NCBI GenBank assembly: GCA_963921935.1
Contig: OY998175.1
Span: forward strand, 204,492,655 to 204,556,654
Length of the DNA stretch: 64,000 nt
Reading direction: 5' to 3'
Source: Galeruca laticollis
Taxonomy: Eukaryota > Arthropoda > Insecta > Coleoptera > Chrysomelidae
The notes beneath the pieces were generated by a model, which saw only the letters and a program-made list of their open reading frames with translations, did not search any database and had not been told where the DNA came from. Both the position numbers and the translations under genes were made by a program. This document shows, piece by piece, positions 55,501-64,000 of the stretch; within the stretch, counting starts at the first letter, position 1, and each line of letters begins with the position of its first letter.

Positions 55501-56010
55501 ACTTGGACCTTTGTCTTGGGGATGATGTATTTTGGTTGAGTTTTATATTGTTATAAAAAAGATATAAGCCATGAAGTGATGGTCACCAATCTGGACACCA
55601 AAACCTGATCCCCAAAAGGAAGCCTAGAGAATTCGATTCTGAAAATATGAAATCTCAAATCATTGTATTTTTTGAGATTTGTAGTGCGCAAATTTTTTCA
55701 AACGAACATCTTTTTACTTTAGTTCAACCGCTCCCCCGTCTTGATGCATGGCGCTCAATGACAGAAGACGACGGTCAATTCATAGACAAATATCATTATA
55801 ACTTTCTCTATGGGTCAAATGCTGTTGTCATATGTTTCGTGTTCATGAAAATATGCCAAATTTATAGATTATTGTGTATTATATTATTTGTAAGTGATTA
55901 TAATTAGGTAATTTTCTTGCTAAATAAGTAAATTTGTGCTTCGTAAATGCTATTTATATTTACTCCACAAGATTGTGTTTAGTGTAGCCTAGACATAAAA
56001 TAATTCACAA
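55501..56010. other. Flanking DNA of unknown kind
   Basis: An 86-codon plus-strand frame at 55647-55907 is not recognisable. Some of it may belong to the Harbinger-like remnant that follows. Confidence 0.35.
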
Positions 56011-56106
56011 ATGTTTTTAGCTGTTGCTAGTGTCCAAGTTCATATCGATAATATCGTTCCTCATGAAGATCAAGATGTTGATGAAGATGACGAAAATGTT
56101 GAATAA
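56011..56106 (+). pseudogene. Possible PIF/Harbinger transposase C-terminal scrap
   Basis: The short plus-strand stretch AVASVQVHIDNIVPHEDQDV followed by D-E-D-D-E-N-V-E and a stop has the acidic tail typical of insect HARBI1-like transposases. TTTTTAG just upstream could be a splice acceptor. The nuclease core itself is missing, and the call leans on the neighbouring SANT-type gene. Confidence 0.4.
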
Positions 56107-56551
56107 GGCATAATTAGAAATATAATAGCGTATGCACTACCATTATAGAATGATTTACCATTCACCACTTTTAGTTAAGATATTTGTATAACATATCAAT
56201 AAAAATCATAAACAGTATCTTTTATTAATTAGAAAACTACAGTAGGTAACAAGTACTGAATAAATTATAAAATTACAAATATGTAAATAAAAAATATCCC
56301 CTTAAGTTATAAACAAACATTAAAAATAACTTTACAAACAGTACAACAGAAATAAAATGTAAAATAAATACTGATATAAATATACTTAAAAATAACTTTG
56401 GAAACAGTGAGTACCACAGAAATAAAATATTAACTGTAAAATAAATACCTACATAAATATAATTAAAAATAACTTTGGAAACAGTGAAACAGAAATAAAA
56501 AGTTGGGTGAACATAAAAATTGACCACATAAATATAATAGAACATAAAAAA

Positions 56552-57040
56552 TTACAAGAGAGAATCTGAATTGCAATGGCACTCCTTTGTTACAAGTTCC
56601 CTAAGTATTAAATTTTTCTCCTCAATTAGCCTGTTTCTTTTCTTTATTTCTTCTAAACGTTCTCTGTCAATTTTTAGTTTTTCTTCATAATATAATTTTC
56701 TATCAGATCTTCTATACTGCAGGGATGATTGTTTTTTAACAGCTCGTGTTTTTTTTTCGATTAACTTTTGTTTGTGTTGGCGGTACATTAGGCTCATTGT
56801 TGTCATTTACTAATTCTTCATCACAGGTGTCAACTAAATTATTACCCATTGTTTCATTGGATAATATGAGTTCTGGATATACATTTTTCTTTTTTCCAAA
56901 TATCTCGTCCATTTCTTTTTCATACTCGAAATACTTTCATACATTTTACTAATTTTAGTGCTATCATCTAAATCGATTAATTGGTTCATTAATTGGTATA
57001 AAATGTTTACCAGTCTTATTTTTATTATCCACAAACTTCT
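56552..57040 (-). pseudogene. Myb/SANT-like DNA-binding protein, C-terminal part (broken), probably Harbinger ORF
   Basis: The minus strand encodes, over two or three frames, IFGKKKNVYPELILSN, CDEELVNDNNEPNVPPTQTK, and after a frameshift a highly charged helix RRSDRKLYYEEKLKIDRERL, E-E-I-K-K-R-N-R-L-I-E-E-K-N. This acidic linker plus basic coiled coil is the usual tail of Myb/SANT-like proteins carried by PIF/Harbinger transposons. The gene is convergent with the transposase-like scrap at 56011-56106, as in that superfamily. The SANT domain itself is not recognisable upstream. Confidence 0.5.
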
Positions 57041-58013
57041 TGTAATCTTTAGTTATGTTATGATAATAGAATAGAGATTAAAATTGGTTTCCATATGATT
57101 CACAAACTGTTCCAACTGTATTCGTTTATTTCAAGCCAAACAACAGTACAGGACACGCGTTTGCGCAAGACAAGCTGATTAAAGATGCAATATATGGTTT
57201 TCGAACGAAACCGTGGTTGGAACAAATCTATTATTAAATAGCACATGTCATTCCATGCAATATGTAATGCATCTTGTATCAGGTGATAATAGTTATATTT
57301 TTCAATTATCACTATTATATTTTCATCAAAATGAGTTATGTAATTCTTGTCATTTGAGAGCGGTTTTAATTTTTCTTCATTCAGATACTTCAAAGGTCAC
57401 TTCACTCCAATAAAGCATTTTTCGCTTTTCGCTAACAAACCCATATTATCATTAAAACAGGGTCCTCAAGAGAATGTTGAAAGATGGTTTGATGATACTA
57501 GAACAAACAATCAGTATTATTTATCTCATATTCTCACAATAATCAAATAATCCAGTGAACATAACCTCAAACATAGCTTTTAAAATTGAAAAATGCGGAT
57601 TACAGGATAATTTACATTATCATAATTATAATTTTTGATATCGGGTCGATACGATTACTAACTTTTTAACAATTGGTTCCTTTCAAAAACATTTATGAAA
57701 CTCTTAAATAATCAAAAATCTACAATCAAATCGAAATTATGTCAAAAAATATTGTTTGGAACCGTGTATATAATATTCTCTTATCTATGCATAGCTGTGC
57801 TGTGGTTTGGATGCAACTTAAAAAACAGAGATAAGGTTTCTGTGCTCACAAACAGTTGAATTATTTGAAATCAAAACTTTCGAACAGAGATGCGTTTCTT
57901 TGAACCGTCAAGAGTGGAAAGACAGAGAGAGAAAATATGTTGAATAAGTGAAAGCCGATTCAGTACTACTATCGACATCTATCGTAAATATTTTGAACAA
58001 GATAATTACTAGA
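57041..58013. other. Spacer, nothing recognised
   Basis: Several short AT-rich frames but no family resemblance, repeat structure or RNA gene that I can support. Confidence 0.35.
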
Positions 58014-59419
58014 TTAGCAACTAGTATTGTGTAGGTTTTTAGGTTTATATACCTGTGAGGAGGCCCCTCTTAAGGAATCCGTACAATTTAAACATGTTTC
58101 AAAGCTGCTCTGACTGAAGTACAACAACGCTTGCCATATTGCATACAACTCGGCATTAAGTATACTAAACTCTTTGTTTAGGGTCCAACAGAAGGAATCT
58201 ACACCGATTACGATTGCCGCCCCTGTTCCATTATCTGATTTTGAACCATCTGTGTAGATGACTAAATGTTCGTTGTATAGATCCATTTGTTCTAAAAATA
58301 GCGTTCGGTAGATCGATGGTGCAGTATCTTCTTTTTAGTATTTACTGAGAGATATGTTTATTTGTTGTAGTTTTCTTAGCCATGGAGGAGTGTCATACGT
58401 ATAGGTTATTTTTTCTGTTTGTAAGTTTATCCTGTACTCTTCAGATGTATCTGAAAAACGAATACTGGATGGTTTAGTTGAACTACGTCTTAGTGTGTGT
58501 GGACTGGGAAGGTTTGTGAAAATCTTGTTATTTAAATGGTTGGGCAACGTTTGTATTTCATGCCATATGTTATGAGCTGCATATCTCTCCATAAGTTTGG
58601 GGGTAAGGACGAAGCATCGCATAAAATTTCCTCTATAGGGCTTGTTCTAAATGAACCGATTGCATGTCTTACTGCGAGATTTTGGATTTTATTGAGCTGG
58701 TTCAAGTTTGAACGTCTTGCAGAACCATATATAATACAGCCAAAGTCGATTTTGGATTGCACGAAAGTTTGATAGATGCGTAATAAAATTTCTCTTTCGG
58801 ACCCCCATCGGATACTCGACAAACATTTGATAATGTTAATAACTCTTCAGCATCTGTTAGTCAGATATTCAATGTGCGGTGTCCAGTTTAATTTTTGGTC
58901 AAGTATCATACCTAATAATTTTGTTTTATGTTTTATCTCGATATTTTGACTTTGCAGCTTTAGTTGTGGTTCGGCGTGGTCGGATCTTAATCTGCAGAAA
59001 TGGATGGCGTGGGACTTCGAAGGTGAAAATTTAAAACCGCTAGCTCTAGCAGTTTCTTCTAGGCTATTGATTTGTCCTGTAATGGATTCTCAATTTCGGG
59101 AATTAAATGACTGTAAAAATAAATGGTTAGATCGTCGACATATAAAGCTGCTTTAGTATTTTCCCCGATGTTACAAACAAGACAGTTAATTGCAATGGCA
59201 AAAATATTTACGATAAGAACTGAGCCTTGTGGTATTCCGTTTTCTAAGGTTCGTATTGATGAAAATTCATTGTCAATTCTTACACAAAATGATATTTTCG
59301 AGAGAAAATCATTTAGAATATTAGGTAACGCTCCACGGAGGTCCCATGCGTGTATTTGTTTCATTATTGCATATCTCCAAGTCATGTCATACGCTTCTTG
59401 CAAGTCGAATATGACCGCA

Positions 59420-59430
<11 letters not shown>
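58014..59430 (-). pseudogene. Jockey/I-type LINE ORF2: RT palm to RNase H start (broken at both ends)
   Basis: The 5' side is cut at (ATT)n right before AVIFDLQEAYDMTW, the RT motif with the first catalytic Asp. Next come LENGIPQGSVLIVNIFAIAI and AALYVDDLTIYF. Frames shift near 59060 and 58820. Then RIYQTFVQSKIDFGCIIYGS, NKIQNLAVRHAIGSFRTSPI and the connection follow. RNase H starts at VIYTDGSKSDNGTGAAIVI with its Glu in NAELYAIWQALL and Asp in NCTDSLRG, and the sequence ends at 58014. The rest of RNase H and the 3' tail are missing. Confidence 0.8.
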
Positions 59431-59556
<126 letters not shown>

Positions 59557-61514
59557 AAATGATGATGGCAGAGAAGCTGGCTCCTATTATGCCCAAAAAA
59601 TATACATTTCAAAAGAAATACCTACTAGTAGTGAACAAACAAATAAGAGGAAGAAGAAATTACGATTAAGGTCTAAAAGTTATTAAATAAGTTACACTGA
59701 TCTGGTCTATTTTTCAATAAGTTGACACTTGTTGCTGATACAATTTCACGGTCCAAATCATTCCAAATATTGATAATTATGTTTGGTAAAAAGTTTTGTC
59801 TCGATCTTACCGCTAAATTTTCCCTTCTTAACTATGTCTCGATCTTACAGCAAAATTTTCCCTTTTTAACTTGAACTGGTGTCCTCGGAGTTTCGTGTCC
59901 GTATTTAGGGTAAAAACTGTATTTAGATCACCAAAATAATATTTAAGAATTCGAAAGGCTACAATGAGATCGCCTCGTAACCTACGCGGCTCAAACGTGG
60001 TAAGATTTGCCATGGATAATTTCTCTTCATATGAAGGTCTTACAGGTCCAAAGGAACTCTGATAGCTTTCCGCTGTATACTTTCCAGCAACGTTCTATCA
60101 GGAGTTAAGTCCGGGTACCAGACTGGGCCGGCGTATTCAAGGATAGGTCTGGCGTAAGTAGCATACAATTTGCAGAAGCTCTGACAGAATACTTTTGAGA
60201 AGCATTTCCTAATAAGATAAAGTCTGGTATTAGCACGTTTGGATACTGACAGTTCAATATTCACGATAACACCCAGGTCATTATGAGAGGTCACTGTGAT
60301 TAGAATTTGACCGTCAATAAAATAATCAAAATATGGGTTGTTTTCACCGACGTGAAGCACTACACATTTTTCGGTGTTCAATGGAAGTAACCAATCCGAA
60401 GACCACTGATCTATTGACATTAGGTCGTTTTGAATAGATAGATGACTTGTGATGGGATTGTCATATATTTTAGAGTCGTCGGCATATTGCGATATTTTGC
60501 TGGAAACATGAAACGGCAACTCGCTACTGTTTACTGTAAACAAAAGTGGGCCCAAAACTGAGCCCTGCGGAACTCCACTTTTAACTGGTCTATTATGAGA
60601 AAATGAGTCACCAATTCGAACCTTGTGGAAACGATCCGTCAAAAAGTTTTTAATCCATAGTTTTAAGTTTCCTCTAATGCCGAAATGTTCTAACTTCTAC
60701 AGGAGTCTTCGCTTGGTAACCCGGTCGAAAGCCTTGGAAAAATCTAAATACACTATATCAATAGGTTCTCTATCATTCAAGAATGATGTCCAGTCATTCA
60801 CACAATAAAGTAAGTTGGTTAGTGTTGACCGCCCTGGAATAAATGCGTATTGTTGTTTTGGAATAATATGTTGGTCGAGGAGGAAATCCATCATAGTCTC
60901 GGAAATAATGGATTCCATTACTTTACTGACGACGGGTAATAAACTTATTGGGCGATAATTGTGGCTATCGAACTTATTGCCTTTCTTAAAAATGGGGGTG
61001 ACAGAACCTAGCTTCCAACTAGAAGGCAGATTGCCGTTTGTGAAGGACGATTGCATTATTAAGCATAGCGGAGTAGCGAGAGCATCGAAACATCTTTTAA
61101 GAAAATAGGGTGTCAAACCATCTAAGCTTCGTTTGTCAAAACTTTTGAGAATGTATGTCAGAGTGTTTCGGAAGTCCCTTTATTTGACGAGCAAAGGCTA
61201 CCGTCATCTTTTAGAAGCAGAGGAATAGCGACTTCAGATGATAGTGAGGAACGTATGTATTTGAAAACTTTTTTTGAGTTCCCGCTGGCTATAATTGATT
61301 CTTTAAAGTTGTGCCTGAGATTACCAAGTAGTACTTTGTTCCTTGTTTGTTTATATTTTCGCCAGAGGTGTCGCGTGTGTCTGATTGAATGTATTACCTT
61401 GTTATTTTTCCAGGGTTTTAGGTTATTTTTAGAAATTTTTCGTTTGGTTGTATTCTCACTAATTGTTTTACTGGTGATTTGAAGGAAGGTTGTTCTGTAA
61501 AGTATTGCTTTCAC
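59557..61514 (-). pseudogene. CR1-like LINE ORF2, RT part and 3' tail (broken)
   Basis: 61514-61158 encodes the linker (KPWKNNKVIHSIRHTRHLWR). The RT follows: GSVTPIFKKGNKFDSHNYRP, ISLLPVVSKVMESII, QQYAFIPGRSTLTNL, IVYLDFSKAFDRVTKRRL. A frameshift near 60660-60700 follows, then KSGVPQGSVLGPLLFTVN and the catalytic KISQYADDSKIY. The C-terminal segment ARPILEYAGPVWYPDLTPDR ends near 60040. A last piece, FEPRRLRGDLIVAFRIL, follows at 60013-59828. No RNase H. The 3' untranslated region ends in (AAT)n. The endonuclease is missing, so the copy is 5'-truncated. Confidence 0.8.
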
Positions 61515-61845
61515 TACTCGATTCCCAATGCAATATTTTCACCCGTTATTTTAATATGAAGATCATTGGTCCTTTATGCTAGAGTTTATGAGATTCACCT
61601 CAAAATTTCGATTATTCAAATTAGCACATTTAAAGAGCTCCTGGTATACAGGCATTTAATTAGGTAACCCCGATTGATTAAATGTTATCAAAATGTAAAT
61701 CATTTTATCAGAAATGGCCTAAAAACATTCAAATTCACCATTATCTGAAACACGATTCGAATATTAATTTAAAACCTCTAATAAAAGCACTTACCTCGTT
61801 TGTAAGCGTTTCATTGAGTAAATAAGTCTTGACAACTCCACGAAC
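61515..61845. other. AT-rich DNA upstream of the candidate exon
   Basis: No repeat family recognised. It is the position expected for a promoter and 5' untranslated region of the exon at 61846, but I cannot point to specific elements. Confidence 0.3.
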
Positions 61846-62162
61846 ATGATATTAAGCGACAAGAAAATACTTTTAACAACATTTTTTTATACCTTCCGTT
61901 TAGCGGTTGCGCTCGAATACAAATCAGAAATGACATACACGAAGCCAGATGAAAACGTAAACTTTCCTGAATATAATAAAGACGGTATCAAATTCGAAAG
62001 TAAATTTTCCGACATTGGGAAAGAAGCAGATCTTATTCAAGATAATGGATCAGGGAATTATGGAGATCTTATATACAGATACAGGGAGAATGGAGATCAA
62101 TTACTTGTGAGGGAAGTTGTCATCGTTCAAGCTTTATCTTCTGGTACTCAAGACATCCGTTG
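61846..62162 (+). CDS. Candidate first coding exon of a host gene (secreted-type protein)
   Basis: ATG at 61846 opens 105 full codons. The frame reaches a stop only by reading through TG|GTAAGTTAG, a consensus splice donor at 62163, so the exon most likely ends at 62162. The N terminus (MILSDKKILLTTFFYTFRLA) has the basic-then-hydrophobic pattern of a signal peptide, with a possible cleavage after AVA. The rest is hydrophilic, acidic and Tyr-rich (YKSEMTYTKPDENVNFPEYN) and ends REVVIVQALSSGTQDIR. I do not recognise the family. Unlike its surroundings it has no stops, low-complexity runs or transposon motifs. Downstream exons are not visible in the window. Confidence 0.5.
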
Positions 62163-62542
62163 GTAAGTTAGGAACAAATGATAGTTAGTGAACAATATTC
62201 ATTTCTCAACTTTTATACCAGCAGGTTCGCGATCTTGAACAAGGGTTTATACTAAATTATTGATTTAATTACATTGATAAACAAATAAAATTGATACTGT
62301 TACATAAGGCTGAATAGCATACTATAGTAGAATGAACCTATCTAAATATGAAAATGGCTAGAAAATAGTTGCAATACGTAAGTTTTTTTGTTACATTAAA
62401 AAACCACATACAGAACCGTTACGTTTTATATTTATTTAAAAAATGACTTTACAGGTTTTTTAATGTTATGTATCGACTATATTTGTATAGTTGATATTAA
62501 ACTAACACATAACAAATCAAAAATATTTATTTGTAACACAAT
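62163..62542 (+). other. Presumed intron start and AT-rich DNA
   Basis: Begins with GTAAGT. Nothing else recognised. Confidence 0.35.
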
Positions 62543-62830
62543 TTATTTTTTCCTTCTATCTTGGGTCATATATTCCCTCTTCGAAAAGCAGGAGTAATCA
62601 CAAATCGTGGCTGGATCCAATCGCCCTTGGTACTGAATTTCCATTGTTCTGATATCTTCGTGGATCCTTTCACCCTGCTCGTCACTGACAGCACCCAAAT
62701 TCTTAGAAAAACATGATAAATGTGAATGACATCCGTCAGCCAAGCGATTTATAGGAATCTAAAATCATTAACTAGCTGTTCGTAGTTTGCATCCATACAA
62801 TCCCCTCACGACAATTACGAATGAGTATCA
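62543..62830 (-). pseudogene. C-terminal fragment of a widespread arthropod repeat-encoded protein
   Basis: The frame to 62543 encodes HSHLSCFSKNLGAVSDEQGE, RIHEDIRTMEIQYQGRLDPA and ICDYSC. I recognise the N-L-G-A-V-S-D-E-x-G-E-R-x-H-x-D-I plus Y-Q-G-x-x-x-P pattern from many unnamed, multi-copy arthropod proteins, but I cannot name its superfamily. Upstream (to about 62830) a shifted frame with NYEQLVNDFRFL fits the same protein. It is truncated and frameshifted. If the exon at 61846 belongs to a gene, this fragment lies inside its intron on the other strand. Confidence 0.55.
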
Positions 62831-63584
62831 AGCTCTAAGTTCTTGCGTGGTAAGCTTTTCTATAAAATTATTATCGTCCAGTAACTTTCTAATTTCGTCA
62901 CCCGAGAATTATAGTGTTCATTATCCACATTTCTTAATTTTACAACAGGACTGATTAAAAGTATCTCTGTTGTTTCTTCATTACGGTAATCAAATTCAAC
63001 TAATTAAATATTTTTGTAGCTGCAAATGCATTAACCATATCTTATTTTATTCATTCGTTTGTGTTCTGTGGAAATAATATCAAGAAAAATAAAATGAAAT
63101 ATATTAAAAAATGGATATAGATTACGAATTACAGGGTTTTTATTTATTGTCGGATGTAGAACAAATTTATTAGATATAGAACATAATTTCATTTCTTATT
63201 AACGGTTATGGAGCAGACATGAAACAAGTACCTAAAATATAAAATATTTTTAAAACTAAAAGAAAACATTTTCGGTAACACAAATTTGGAAAACAAAATA
63301 ATATCATTTGGAAAAAATATTTAAAAAATGAAATTAAACTTTTTTTAGGCTTAGAGTTTCGAATAATGAGAAAATTATAAAATCCTTTCGCGTCACCTGG
63401 CATTTGAGGAAGCATGGCTTTGAAACATGTTTTTTTTCTTGAGATACTCAGACGGTCTGAATAATAAGTTTTTCTATTTCAGGAAAATCGAGGTACTTTA
63501 AGCCTTTCTTCTTTAGAACACACACTTCTTTCATTTCTTCCTCGAATGTTTCTTTGAAGTATAATTGGTAAACACTTTCCTTTT
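62831..63584. other. AT-rich spacer, nothing recognised
   Basis: Short frames only, without family resemblance. Confidence 0.35.
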
Positions 63585-63843
63585 AGTGTTTTTAAATGAA
63601 ACTCACGGTCTCTAGTTAATTCCACAATATAATACAAGTTATTGAAAATTCTAAAAAATTGACAATTGTTTCGATAAATCAATATCATCGTCAGAATTGA
63701 TTTATCGAAACAATTGTCAATTTTTCAGAATTTTCAATAACTTGTATTATATTGTGGAATCAACTAGAGACCGTGAGTTTCATTTAAAAACACTAATATG
63801 AGCATATTCCACGAAGTAAGGGTCGAGACAGTCAATTTCATTT
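63585..63843. mobile_element. Penelope terminal foldback (solo), two 105-bp inverted arms plus tail
   Basis: The left arm (63585-63683) and right arm (63696-63794) are nearly perfect inverted copies around a 12-base centre, ATCATCGTCAGA. Each matches the terminal 100-120 bp of the Penelope-like copies at 37064 and 40930. The tail to 63843 matches the 3' end of the plus copy. No pol gene is present. Confidence 0.8.
63655..63699 (-). ncRNA. Hammerhead-ribozyme-like motif in the Penelope foldback
   Basis: On the minus strand: outer stem AATT, core CTGACGA (63688-63694), GATA/TATC stem, GAAAC, AATT loop, GTC (63661-63663) and AATT closing the outer stem. This copy has the best outer stem, 4 bp. 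The right arm keeps GAAAC and GTC but has lost the CTGACGA part. Confidence 0.6.
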
Positions 63844-64000
63844 TCCTTTTGATAAATAGTATGCTTGACTTTTGAGAAAGGAATATTTTTGTAATAAAAA
63901 TGTTTTGATCCTGTCTGATAGATAATCTTTTTTTTGCATTTGTAATACTTTAAAATGAAAATTCCATGTAATAGGCATGTGGGTTAAAATTTTTATGAGA
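63844..64000. other. AT-rich DNA to the window end
   Basis: Nothing recognised. Confidence 0.4.

Noticed and set aside
55647..55907. 86-codon plus-strand frame as a possible small gene
   Set aside because: No signal peptide, domain or splice signals could be supported.

Overview
This window looks like repeat-dominated heterochromatic or intergenic DNA from an insect. The evidence is its transposable-element set: BEL/Pao, Ty3/gypsy and copia LTR elements; R1-, R4/Dong-, RTE-, Jockey/I- and CR1-like LINEs; Penelope-like elements; piggyBac, P, MULE and PIF/Harbinger DNA transposons. AT-rich spacers and long (TA)n and (ATT)n microsatellites add to this picture. A beetle or related insect is plausible, but the sequence alone does not decide the order. 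I found no tRNA, rRNA or CRISPR. The only candidate host-gene piece is one exon at 61846-62162 that ends in a consensus splice donor.

Layout. 1-1033 is the 5' part of a piggyBac-like transposon inserted at TTAA into a decayed Jockey-type LINE (1034-1955). 2397-2935 is a copia-type 5' end. 3069-5898 is a Jockey/I-type LINE on the minus strand. 6240-9520 is a decayed Ty3/gypsy element whose gag starts with a SAP-like domain, and 9534-10022 is a LINE ORF1 fragment. 12007-22289 is one minus-strand LINE cut in two inside its RNase H domain at a TATATATA seed. The intervening block carries an almost complete R1-clade LINE (14869-20322) bounded by (TA)n at both ends. 22390-25140 is another Jockey-type LINE. 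25440-27600 holds Penelope-like and RTE remnants. 28324-29370 is a tandem satellite of about 82-bp monomers arranged in 247-bp units. 30723-33579 holds a P-element fragment and a complete but frameshifted FLYWCH-MULE with terminal repeats and a 9-bp target duplication. 34148-36939 is a CR1/Jockey-like LINE. 37064-40985 is a head-to-head pair of Penelope-like copies carrying hammerhead-ribozyme-like motifs. 41440-44270 holds P-element and RTE remnants. 45169-48583 is a nest of three R4/Dong-like LINE tails embedded in (ATT)n repeats. 49357-55500 is a whole BEL/Pao element with LTRs and a 5-bp target duplication. 56011-57040 is a PIF/Harbinger remnant. 58014-61514 holds two further LINEs. 61846-62162 is the host-type exon, and 63585-63843 is a Penelope terminal foldback.

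Almost every coding region here is broken by stops or frameshifts, so the window is best read as layered transposon history rather than working genes. The clearest theme is repeated insertion into simple repeats: R4-like LINEs into TAA repeats, and an R1-clade LINE into TA repeats, next to a LINE whose own coding sequence contained a TATATATA seed.
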